Assembly: GCA_022819745.1 (NCBI GenBank)
Contig: JAJEGS010000039.1
Coordinates: 499,037-563,036, forward strand
DNA from: Candidatus Latescibacterota bacterium
GTDB lineage: Bacteria; Latescibacterota; UBA2968; UBA8231
Direction: 5' to 3'
Length of the DNA: 64,000 bases
Shown here: positions 36,422 through 44,033 of the stretch, one piece after another
Layout of the letters: each line of letters opens with the position of its first letter
Numbering within the stretch: position 1 is the stretch's first letter
Translations under genes and position numbers: made by a program
Notes under the pieces: model-generated
The model's database searches: none
What the model saw: only the letters and a program-made list of their open reading frames with translations
What the model was told of the DNA's origin: nothing

Positions 36422-36460
36422 CGTTTAAGTATGCCTCTTGGCCGTCGCCGTGTCCACTTT
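36422..36460. repeat. 39-bp sequence shared with 53678-53716
   Basis: 35 of 39 positions match. Begins CGTTTAAGTATG. Both copies lie 290-540 bases upstream of an Rpn-like gene. On the minus strand both read as ...VDT(A/E)TAKRHT followed by a stop, so they may be the tail of the same lost gene. Confidence 0.6.
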
Positions 36461-36488
36461 AGCCCCAATCTGTTCCTGCTCTTTTCGC

Positions 36489-36563
36489 TATCCGTCGATC
36501 ACCCGCGAATCCGTCCAAGCGGCGGTGTGTTACGCCGCCGAGTTGGCCAAGGAACATCTGTGA
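36489..36563 (+). pseudogene. DUF433 antitoxin-like C-terminal fragment
   Basis: The frame YPSITRESVQAAVCYAAELA then KEHL-stop is the typical end of DUF433 proteins (YPxLTxEDVxAALAYAAE). No upstream part remains in frame. The last 12 bases and what follows recur at 54898, next to the intact operon. Confidence 0.65.
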
Positions 36564-36576
36564 GTTGAAGAGCTCT

Positions 36577-36669
36577 AGTACAGGGCCAAGCTCATGGTAG
36601 GCCGGGCAATTACGATACAGGATGCGTCGGGAAGGTCAAACCCACAGAGCAACTCGTCAAACAGATGGT
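36577..36669 (-). pseudogene. Two fused fragments of the SF2 helicase gene
   Basis: 36577-36643 matches 56147-56213 at 66 of 67 positions (helicase residues about 333-355, EGFDLPDASCIVIARPTM). 36643-36669 matches 56595-56621 at 25 of 27. The order and strand are as in the intact gene but about 380 bases between them are missing. Confidence 0.85.
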
Positions 36670-36670
36670 C

Positions 36671-36836
36671 AAGGCAGTTATGACCCGCCCTCCCCGCATC
36701 ACGACTTTGCAATTAGCGAGACGTTCCAACCTGTGTATCTCTCTCTTGAGGCTCTCGATCTCACGGCTAACATCTCGGTTGCACATAAACCAAGTCTCGT
36801 CGTCAACCTGTGTCCCCAACTCAATAATGAGTGGAC
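36671..36836 (-). pseudogene. DUF4258 gene remnant
   Basis: Reads ELGTQVDDETW, RDVSREIESLKREIHRLERL and ANCKVVMRGGRVITA, homologous to the central part of the intact protein at 57208-57510. Its own 5' end is lost and the 3' end runs into helicase sequence. Fits a decayed copy of the same operon. Confidence 0.8.
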
Positions 36837-36991
36837 ATCGATGTTGCACAGCCTTATGTCCCCAACGTCCCATCCCTGTATCCTTTCCGCTACACTCCAG
36901 CACCTCCGATCCTCTGCCGCCCCTCTGAGCCGCCCCTAGCACGATTTTTGCTTATTGCGGATACCACCCCACCCGCAACAAGGCGTGGCTC

Positions 36992-37879
36992 ATGGCTGAA
37001 TTCGATACGGTCGCCAAACACCTCATCCACACCTACCCCCGCGACTTCGCCCGCTTCGCCCTCCAACACGACGACTTCAAGGTCCTCGGCGTCGTCGATA
37101 CCGAACAACCCACCGTCGAAGCCCACCGCACCGATAGCCTCATCCGCGTGTGCATCGGCGGCGAGAAGGCGTTAGTCCATCACGAGTTTCAAACCACCGA
37201 CAGCGACCCACCCATGCCGCTGCGCATGGCCGCTTATATCGGCCGCGGCATTGAGCAGTACGACCTGCCTTTCTATTCCACCGTCATCTATCTGCGTCCC
37301 GATGCCGGCCGCACCGATCCGGGGTACTATCTCCAAGAGCGGCACGGCTTCCGCGTATTGGTGCAATACCAAGTAATTCGGCTGATTGAGATAGACGGCC
37401 AAGGGATTCTCGACGCGGGGCATTCGGGCTTGTTTCCGTTTGCACCATTGATGCAGCGGCCTGCGAGGGTGGATGCTGAGGCATGGTTGCGCCAGTGCGT
37501 AAATCGGGCGCAGCAGGTGCCGATGGACGAGCCGCTCAAGGCGAGTTATCTGGCCGATCTTGCCATTTTAAGCGGATTGGTGTATAAATCAGAGACGATT
37601 AAGACTATCATTGCGGAGGAGACCATGTACGAATCGTCGATAGTGCAGTATTTTACGGAGAAGGGCATCAAGCAAGGCATTGAGCAAGGCGGCCGAGAAC
37701 GCACCGTTGAAGCTTTGCTCGATGTGCTGGAGATTCGCTTTGGGCTGGCCGCGTCAGATCCGTTGGCCACCCGCATTGCGGCCATCGACGATGTGCAGCG
37801 CCTCAAGCAGTTGCATCGAGCGGCCATACAGGTGCCCAGCCTTGAAGAGTTTAGACGCCTGTTAGACACAACCGAGTAG
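36992..37879 (+). CDS. Rpn-like PD-(D/E)XK nuclease, copy 1
   Basis: 295 residues, ATG start without a strong ribosome site. MAEFDTVAKHLIHTYPRDFA, DTEQPTVEAHRTDSLIRV and ALVHHEFQTTDSDPPMPLRM give D48 and E65-x-Q67, the active-site pattern of the Rpn/putative transposase group. The C-terminal half is helical (AILSGLVYKSETIKTII, MYESSIVQYFTEKGI, VQRLKQLHRAAIQVPSLEEF). Known Rpn proteins are DNA endonucleases that promote RecA-independent recombination; activity here is inferred. It is closely similar to the copy at 59218 and less so to that at 54004. Confidence 0.85.
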   Translation: MAEFDTVAKHLIHTYPRDFARFALQHDDFKVLGVVDTEQPTVEAHRTDSLIRVCIGGEKALVHHEFQTTDSDPPMPLRMAAYIGRGIEQYDLPFYSTVIYLRPDAGRTDPGYYLQERHGFRVLVQYQVIRLIEIDGQGILDAGHSGLFPFAPLMQRPARVDAEAWLRQCVNRAQQVPMDEPLKASYLADLAILSGLVYKSETIKTIIAEETMYESSIVQYFTEKGIKQGIEQGGRERTVEALLDVLEIRFGLAASDPLATRIAAIDDVQRLKQLHRAAIQVPSLEEFRRLLDTTE

Positions 37880-37924
37880 GGGCACCGCGTAACGTCAGTA
37901 TATAATTGAATGGACCGAGCAGCG

Positions 37925-37969
37925 GGTGCGGTCTATGCGGCCGAAACCGGCTTCAATTGTGCTGCATAG
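37925..37969 (+). pseudogene. Uma2 nuclease fragment
   Basis: GAVYAAETGFNCAA-stop matches residues 60-69 of the intact Uma2 protein at 60144-60692 (GAVYAAETGF), and the nucleotides agree almost fully over 33 bases. As in the intact island it lies just after an Rpn-like gene. Confidence 0.75.
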
Positions 37970-38048
37970 TTGGCAATTATATATTTTCTACTATCCATTA
38001 GCTTGCAAAGGTTGCAAGTTCGCTCAAACCACCACAAGGAGAGCAAGA

Positions 38049-38975
38049 ATGAGGTTACTGATCGCCTGCGGCTTTGGCCTAGCCTTAATAGGAGCTGCAA
38101 ACGCCCAGTTCAACGACCCACCGGCCCTTGAAAATCGCAACGGCCGGCTCGGCTTTGAGTTCTACATGCTCGAAGTCCCCGATCCCAGTTCCATGACCGC
38201 CGATGGCGACGCCAGCGACTGGGGCTGGTTCGATCCCGAGTACACCCTCACCATGGATGAGTGGCGCGACGAAGCGGATCGTCCCCTGCCCGAGCGCGAC
38301 GACTACAACGTCACCACCCTCATGGGCTGGAAGGGCGGCGATGTCAATCGCTGGTACGTACACATGGAAATTGTCGACGACATCCTCTGCCACTGGGGCA
38401 CCAACGTCGAGCAATGGCACGCCGACATGATCGAGTTTGCCCTTGATCCAACGGATCACGGCCGCGAATTCGGCACCGGTTGGGTCATGGAATACATCGC
38501 CCGCCCGGGCGACATGGTGCCGCCGCAGAACGTGCGCTATCGCTGGACCGGCCCAGAAGGGTGGCTGGAGAACAACGAAGTCATCGAGTTCGCCGTCCGC
38601 GTCGATCCGCCCGAAGCCTGGGCCGCTGAAGTATGGGACGCCGGTGGGACCACGTATTACGAGTGGAACTACGAAGTCAAGCGGTTCATGGAAGACGGCG
38701 GGCCCTCGGCCAGCGAGACCTTCCAGTTGGATGCCGTCGCCGGGGAAGACGGCGCGGGCCTAGCCTTCAACCTGTGGGCTGAAGACAGCGAGCCAACAGG
38801 AGACGACGGTGACCGCGCCTCTTCAGTGGTCAACGACATGACCACGCGCGGCCCCGAAGGCTCGGCGCGGCAGTACTACGCTCACGCCCTGCTGCTGCGC
38901 ATGGGCGAGTACGCCGCTGCAACGTCCGTGGAAGAGTCAACTTGGGCGCAGATCAAGGACTCCTTCCGCCGCTAA
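38049..38975 (+). CDS. Secreted CBM9/DOMON-like protein
   Basis: 308 residues from ATG 38049 (AAGGAG 7 bases upstream); the longer frame begins in the Uma2 fragment. Signal peptide MRLLIACGFGLALIGAANA. The body has TADGDASDWGWFDPEY, VTTLMGWKGGDVNRWYVHME and ADMIEFALDPTDHG, a beta-sandwich pattern of CBM9-like carbohydrate-binding domains. No catalytic motif. A stem-loop follows the gene. Confidence 0.7.
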   Translation: MRLLIACGFGLALIGAANAQFNDPPALENRNGRLGFEFYMLEVPDPSSMTADGDASDWGWFDPEYTLTMDEWRDEADRPLPERDDYNVTTLMGWKGGDVNRWYVHMEIVDDILCHWGTNVEQWHADMIEFALDPTDHGREFGTGWVMEYIARPGDMVPPQNVRYRWTGPEGWLENNEVIEFAVRVDPPEAWAAEVWDAGGTTYYEWNYEVKRFMEDGGPSASETFQLDAVAGEDGAGLAFNLWAEDSEPTGDDGDRASSVVNDMTTRGPEGSARQYYAHALLLRMGEYAAATSVEESTWAQIKDSFRR

Positions 38976-38987
38976 ACTAAACCCCTC

Positions 38988-39027
38988 GGAACGACTCCAC
39001 GGCAAAAAACTGTCGTGGAGCCGTTCC
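38988..39027 (+). terminator. Stem-loop after the CBM9-like gene
   Basis: GGAACG-A-CTCCACG pairs with CGTGGAG-C-CGTTCC (13 pairs, one mismatch) around a 10- to 12-base A-rich loop. No T-run follows, so it may be a transcript-stabilising hairpin rather than a classical terminator. Confidence 0.55.
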
Positions 39028-39141
39028 ACTTCACATCGAGAATTTCCTTTAGGGCGGGTGCGCGTTATCAGGTGCCCGCCCACTTTTGCATCTTTACCAG
39101 CGTCGCCAAGAGCTAAACTGTCTAGATATAGAGAACGTACA

Positions 39142-39861
39142 ATGCGCGGATGCTTATGGATCGCGGTGCTCATCTTCCTCGTCAGCGGTTGTGGGCGCTA
39201 TTTCCCTCAACCCCTGCAGCCTACGCTCCAACAGGCCGAGGGCATGACCGTCAATGACGACGGTTCCGTCACTTACGCGCTTGAGCGGCTGGCCATCACC
39301 CTAAGGCCCATGACCGACGCCGAACTCAACCGACAATTTCCCCAAGCCTCGACCGGCGGTGCTGCCGCAGTCAATCCCTATACCTTCGGCGATTGGGTCG
39401 CGCCCGGCGACGACTGGACGCCTTCCCGCTTTTTGGTGATGAAGCTCGGCGTCGCCAATTACCAGTTCCCCAAGGTCGTCATCGACCCTCTCAAAGCCAC
39501 GATCAAAGCGGCCAACAATCAAATCTACCGCGCCTTGAGCTACGCCGAGCTGTATGAATACTATCAAGCGTATTGGCAGGCCAACTCCGGCCAAGGCCGA
39601 ATCGAATTCAGAGCGCGCACCGACATTCTCAAGCAAACCATGTTCACTGATGCCTTCATCTTCAGTGGCCGCGACGAAGAAGGGTACATCGTCTTTCCCC
39701 GTTTGGACGACGAAATACAGCGCATCCAAGTGGAAATCGCCGACATCGCCATCCGCTTCAATTTCGAGGACAAACCCGTGGAGACCATTGACCTCAGCGT
39801 TTCTTTCGAGCGCGAGGTACTCAAGGGGAACGCGCCCCACAGCGCAGTTCCATTGAACTAA
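39142..39861 (+). CDS. Lipoprotein of unknown function
   Basis: 239 residues from ATG 39142; lipobox LVSGC after MRGCLWIAVLIF. The upstream GTG extension is rejected. Features: GSVTYALERLAITLRPMTDA, NPYTFGDWVAPGDDWTPSRF, VVIDPLKATIKAANNQIYRA, VETIDLSVSFERE. No family recognised. It opens a run of envelope genes on the same strand and is likely anchored in the outer membrane. Confidence 0.75.
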   Translation: MRGCLWIAVLIFLVSGCGRYFPQPLQPTLQQAEGMTVNDDGSVTYALERLAITLRPMTDAELNRQFPQASTGGAAAVNPYTFGDWVAPGDDWTPSRFLVMKLGVANYQFPKVVIDPLKATIKAANNQIYRALSYAELYEYYQAYWQANSGQGRIEFRARTDILKQTMFTDAFIFSGRDEEGYIVFPRLDDEIQRIQVEIADIAIRFNFEDKPVETIDLSVSFEREVLKGNAPHSAVPLN

Positions 39862-39880
39862 TTGATTTACGCAAAGGTCG

Positions 39881-39985
39881 TTAGGTATGGGATGCTTCGC
39901 TTCGCTCAGCATGACAATGAAGAAACGCACCCGCTGCTGTCATGCTGAGCAGAGCGAAGCGGAGTCGAAGCATCTAATACCTAGG
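39881..39985. repeat. Large imperfect inverted repeat element
   Basis: Arms TTAGGTATGG-GATGCTTCG...CAGCATGACA and TGTCATGCTG...CGAAGCATC-TAATACCTAGG lie around a ~21-base centre. This is the well-known bacterial repeat type with GATGCTTCGCTTCGCTCAGC and its complement. It sits between the lipoprotein and the first large paralogue, and when read as protein creates a false N-terminus. Confidence 0.8.
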
Positions 39986-39994
39986 TGCCCGTGC

Positions 39995-41995
39995 GTGACT
40001 TCTCTTCCACTTGGCCGTGTCGCCGCCGTCTGCATGATGATAGGGCTGGGAGCGCGGCTGGGGCTAGCCGAAGTGGAAACATACCACATCGGCCGCGGCG
40101 GCTTGTCGTGGGCTTCTCAAGCGGACATCCAAAACGGAACCGTTGGGGTAGAAGGCGCACTACAACCTTTGGAACTGCGCAGCGGCCAGAACCTAATGGA
40201 GTTGCTGCGAGCCGCAGGCCAGACTTGGCTCAACGGCAGCCCCAGCGACTTCACCAAGCCAGGCCAACCGCGCACGTGGTCCAACGACGGCCCCTTCAAT
40301 CAGGTAAACGGCCCCCTGCAGCTTGTTGATGGCGACCCTTCCAGTTCATCAGAAGGCGCATTCAGAACGGCGCGCAACCAAGCGGGGGCCACGTTTTTCT
40401 GGGATCTCGGCGCTCCTTTCCCCATAGAACGCGTGCGGTTTACGCCAGCACCCGGCGAGCTAGATTGGTTCATCAAGGCATTTGAACTGCGGGTGAGCGA
40501 CGGCGAGCAGTTCGACGAGGTCAGGCGACCCGTCTATCACCTGCTGAGCCGCGTCGAGGACAACAAGGACCCAGTGGTCGAGCTTTCCTTCAACGGAGTG
40601 CAGGGGCGCTTTCTCCAGCTCAAGGTACTCTCGCGCAATCCCTTCAACCTCGCGGAATTCGAGGTGTACGGCGAGGGATTCGTGCCCGTGTCCAGCTATG
40701 TCTCGCAGCTCCATTCCTTTGGGCGGCCCGTGAATTTCGGGCGGCTCGTGGTGCGGGCCGAGCGGCTGAGCCGTGCCGCAACAGGCGACACCGCAACCGT
40801 GCGCTTGCAGCTACGCAGCGGCATGGACGACACCCCCATAGCCTACTTTCGCCGCGACCGCGACACGGGCGTCCGCGAAGAAGTGTCTCTGTCCGAGTAC
40901 AACAATCTGCCCAGACGCGCCCTGTACCGCCGCGATCCAACCACCGGAGCCGTGCTAGGAGAAGTAACTCGGACCGAGTATCTCTCGCTGCCGTTGGCCG
41001 AGGTCGGGCCAGCGCGCGACTTTGTGCAGGCCGACATCCGCGAAGACGTGGAGAACTGGAGTTCTTGGACCCCACCACTGCAACTCGATTCGTCGGCGAC
41101 GGTAATTATGCCGTTGGATCTGCCAAGCCCGCGCGAATTCTTGCAGTTCCGCATCTTTTTCAACGGACATGCCGCGAGCACCATGCGCCTCGATAGCTTG
41201 GTGGTAGAATTTTCTCCCGGACTGGTCAGCACGGCTGTCGGCGAGGTCGCGCTGGCCTCCGACCCCAATCCCGTCGGCGGCGTCTTGGCCGTTCCGAGCG
41301 GGGTCGATACTTCCTTTGTCTGCGACATCCTCACCCAATTCGACGAAGACGATCTAGCGGGCTTTCGCGGCCTCAAGCTCACCGCCTTCCCGCCACCCGT
41401 CTTTGAACGGCTGCAAATGGGAGATCCCCTCGTCGAGGTCTCGGACGTCGAGGTCGAGCCTATTGCCGAAGGCTTCCACGTCTTTTTTCCCCCAGTGACG
41501 CGCCAAAATAACCAACCCATGCGACTGACCTTTAGGCTACGGCTGCTGGAGTACCATACGCCGCTGAACGCCTTCTTGCTCGGCGATGGCAATGTGCCGC
41601 CGCATCCGATTGTGGCCGGCAATGCCAGTGCCGAGGTGGGTACGGGGTCCATCCATATTTTCGCCACAAGCGCCACGCCCTTGGTCGAAGCCCTCTTCTC
41701 GACTTCCGTGCTCACGCCCAACGGCGATGGGGTCAACGACGAGGTCGAAGTCGCCGCGGTGCTGACGCAATTTGCCGACGAGGTGCCGCTAGCCATCGAA
41801 ATTTTTGATCTTTCCGGCCATCGAGTGCGAGAGCTAATTGCCGCGCCTCGGGCTGCGGGGGTCTATCGCGAAACGTGGGACGGACGAAATGGGAGCGGCA
41901 CCAGGGTCGTGCCCGGTCTATACCTATGTCGGATCGGGGTGCGCTCGGACATCGCCTCGACCACCGCGACCCAACTCATAGGAGTGGCGTATTGA
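39995..41995 (+). CDS. Surface protein with F5/8-like and TPNGDG domains, paralogue 1
   Basis: 666 residues from a GTG at 39995 with AGGTG upstream; the open frame begins at 39887 inside the repeat element. Signal peptide follows (TSLPLGRVAAVCMMIGLGAR). Galactose-binding (F5/8 type C-like) region about 75-230 (VDGDPSSSSEGAFRTARNQ, FFWDLGAPFPIERVRFTP, GRFLQLKVLS). The C-terminal ~110 residues have SVLTPNGDGVNDEVEV and a FlgD-like end (FDLSGHRVREL, YRETWDGRNGSGTRVVPGLY). TPNGDGVND is a hallmark of the gliding/type IX C-terminal families. It overlaps the next paralogue by 4 bases. Confidence 0.82.
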   Translation: MTSLPLGRVAAVCMMIGLGARLGLAEVETYHIGRGGLSWASQADIQNGTVGVEGALQPLELRSGQNLMELLRAAGQTWLNGSPSDFTKPGQPRTWSNDGPFNQVNGPLQLVDGDPSSSSEGAFRTARNQAGATFFWDLGAPFPIERVRFTPAPGELDWFIKAFELRVSDGEQFDEVRRPVYHLLSRVEDNKDPVVELSFNGVQGRFLQLKVLSRNPFNLAEFEVYGEGFVPVSSYVSQLHSFGRPVNFGRLVVRAERLSRAATGDTATVRLQLRSGMDDTPIAYFRRDRDTGVREEVSLSEYNNLPRRALYRRDPTTGAVLGEVTRTEYLSLPLAEVGPARDFVQADIREDVENWSSWTPPLQLDSSATVIMPLDLPSPREFLQFRIFFNGHAASTMRLDSLVVEFSPGLVSTAVGEVALASDPNPVGGVLAVPSGVDTSFVCDILTQFDEDDLAGFRGLKLTAFPPPVFERLQMGDPLVEVSDVEVEPIAEGFHVFFPPVTRQNNQPMRLTFRLRLLEYHTPLNAFLLGDGNVPPHPIVAGNASAEVGTGSIHIFATSATPLVEALFSTSVLTPNGDGVNDEVEVAAVLTQFADEVPLAIEIFDLSGHRVRELIAAPRAAGVYRETWDGRNGSGTRVVPGLYLCRIGVRSDIASTTATQLIGVAY

Positions 41996-44007
41996 CCGCT
42001 TTCTTGCTAGTGCCGCTGTTGCTCGCTGGAACGGCTTGGGGTCAGGCGTCGTCATGGGTCGTCGGCTCAAGTGGTGACCCTTGGGCCGATGTGGCCGAGC
42101 GCTGGATCGCCCTCGATGACTCTGTGCGTCTCGGAGCCGTCCAGCCTCGCTCCGTGCCCCCGGGACACAACGTGCTGCGCGGGTTGGTGCGCGCAACAGG
42201 TGTTGCCGCTCAGGTCAACATCTTTGACTACTCCTGGGCCTTTGCTAAAGACCCGGATCGGATGGAGATCAACAACCAACTCGTGGGCTGGAATCCGCGC
42301 ATGTGGGGAGGCAACGCAGCGGTGATGCGCGGCCTCATAGATGGCGACGAACTGACCGCCTCTTTCGTCCATCCACCGCGCATCGACGGACGGCCTAATG
42401 CTGCGGTGTTCTATACGTTCGATTTGGGAGTGCCCATCGCCCTCGACAGCCTCGTCTTCTTTCCACCCCAAAGCGGCTTTACCGACGACAACAGACGCCA
42501 GCGCAACGTCTTCCCCGTGGGCTACGAAGTAACGCGCACCAACACGCCCGCAGACTGGCTCATTTTCGAGGAAGAGGAGGTCGCGCTCGGGTCGCCCGGC
42601 TACCACCCGCTCGACGAGCTAGTCGGCAGCACCTTTTCCAACAACCAGAGCATTGTGTCGCTGCGGCCGCCCCTGCGCTTTACGCGCTTTTTGCGCTTCA
42701 AGTTCGGCGGCGTCACGTCGCTGGGCCTCCTCGCTGAGATACAGGCCTTTGGCCGCGGCTATCCCCAAGTAGCGCGCTACTTGTCGCAAGTCAAGTCCTT
42801 TGGCGAGCCAGTGAGCCTCGGCCGGATTACTTGGCACTTCACTCGCTATCGGCAGACGAGTTCCGGCCGCATCGTCGAAGACCCAGCGGCCCCAGTGCAG
42901 CTCATCATCCAGACGCGCTCCGGCACGGACGACGATCCAATAGATCACTTTATTTTTGACGAACTCAGCCGCCTCCTCAAAGTGGACCGCCCGACCTACG
43001 AAGACGCGCCGGCGGTCGTGCACGCCGCCTACCAAAGCGCGCCTGGGTTCCAAGCGCGTCGAGGGGAGGATATTGAGAATTGGACGCCTTGGTCCATTGC
43101 CTATGTAGAGTCGGGCGACGAGGTGCGCTCGGCCGATGGTGGGGCGTTCTTCCAGTTTCGCTTCGAGATCGCCACGGAGCACCCCTTTGCCTTTGGCGTG
43201 CTAGATAGCGTGGCCTTTGAGGTGTCGCCTCTGTTGGCCGACAGCGTGCTGGCCGAGGTCTCGCTCGCCGGGCCACTACCCGACCCCAAGGTACCGCTGG
43301 GCGTGGATACTACGTTTGTCTATGACATTCGCACAGTTTTCGCCACCAGCGGCCGCGTGGGGTTTGACGCAATCGAATTAGACGTGCCTCCGGGCGCGCG
43401 TTTTCTCGGCTTAGAGATTGACGAAGTGCCCGCGCAGGAAGGCGCGGATTTTTCCTTCGTCGCCACGCCTAATAAATTCAGCTTCACTTTTCCGCGAGTT
43501 TTTGTCGAGGACACGTCGTTCCGCGTGCGCTACCGCAGTGCGATCTACCAAGCATCGCTCTTTTTAGAGGGGCAATTGATCAACCGAGACCCACAGGCCA
43601 CCCTCCTGCCCCAGTCAATTGAAGCGGGTGATGCACGCGCGGACGTCGCCAGTAACAGCATCCAAGTAGTAGCCAGCGAGGAAGAGCTGAGTGTCTTGGG
43701 CGCGCTGCGGCTGTCTTCACCAGTCGTAACGCCCAACGGCGACGGAGCCAACGACATCGTCGTTGCGGCCTTTGATTTATTTGGCGTCAACGGAGCACCA
43801 ACCACCATGGAAGTGCGCGATCTCGCCGGACGCCGCGTCGCCACTCTGCTCAGCACCACGGGCCAAGCTGGCTCTCACGCGCCGACTTGGGACGGCAGGG
43901 ACGCAGATGGAAAGTTGGTGCCTCCCGGCCTCTACTTGGTGCAGATAGAGGTCGAGATCGATTTGGGCGTGGAGACGCAGACGTACGCGGTCGCCGTCGC
44001 CTATTGA
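41992..44007 (+). CDS. Surface protein with F5/8-like and TPNGDG domains, paralogue 2
   Basis: 671 residues from the TTG at 41992 (TTGA overlap, AGGAG 7 bases upstream). Signal peptide LTAFLLVPLLLAGTAWG. Same plan as its neighbours: VFYTFDLGVPIALDSLVFFP, RFTRFLRFKFGGVTSLGLLA, YLSQVKSFGEPVSLGRITW, then PVVTPNGDGANDIVVAA and DGRDADGKLVPPGLYLVQI. Probably sorted to the cell surface as part of a complex with the other two. Role unknown. Confidence 0.82.
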   Translation: MTAFLLVPLLLAGTAWGQASSWVVGSSGDPWADVAERWIALDDSVRLGAVQPRSVPPGHNVLRGLVRATGVAAQVNIFDYSWAFAKDPDRMEINNQLVGWNPRMWGGNAAVMRGLIDGDELTASFVHPPRIDGRPNAAVFYTFDLGVPIALDSLVFFPPQSGFTDDNRRQRNVFPVGYEVTRTNTPADWLIFEEEEVALGSPGYHPLDELVGSTFSNNQSIVSLRPPLRFTRFLRFKFGGVTSLGLLAEIQAFGRGYPQVARYLSQVKSFGEPVSLGRITWHFTRYRQTSSGRIVEDPAAPVQLIIQTRSGTDDDPIDHFIFDELSRLLKVDRPTYEDAPAVVHAAYQSAPGFQARRGEDIENWTPWSIAYVESGDEVRSADGGAFFQFRFEIATEHPFAFGVLDSVAFEVSPLLADSVLAEVSLAGPLPDPKVPLGVDTTFVYDIRTVFATSGRVGFDAIELDVPPGARFLGLEIDEVPAQEGADFSFVATPNKFSFTFPRVFVEDTSFRVRYRSAIYQASLFLEGQLINRDPQATLLPQSIEAGDARADVASNSIQVVASEEELSVLGALRLSSPVVTPNGDGANDIVVAAFDLFGVNGAPTTMEVRDLAGRRVATLLSTTGQAGSHAPTWDGRDADGKLVPPGLYLVQIEVEIDLGVETQTYAVAVAY

Positions 44008-44033
44008 CTGGCGCACCCTGCGGAGAAAAGCCG

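Larger units (their letters stand above)
36383..36991. other. Gene-fragment region before the Rpn-like gene
   Basis: 609 bases with no intact gene. In order it holds a 39-bp sequence shared with 53678-53716, a DUF433 tail, two pieces of a helicase gene, and a piece of a DUF4258 gene, all matching the intact island at 54.9-57.5 kb. See separate entries. Confidence 0.8.

Noticed and set aside
36622..36939. 105-codon plus-strand open frame
   Set aside because: It is the antisense of the DUF4258 remnant and has no similarity of its own.
39887..39994. N-terminal extension of the first surface paralogue
   Set aside because: It translates the inverted repeat element and precedes the real signal peptide.
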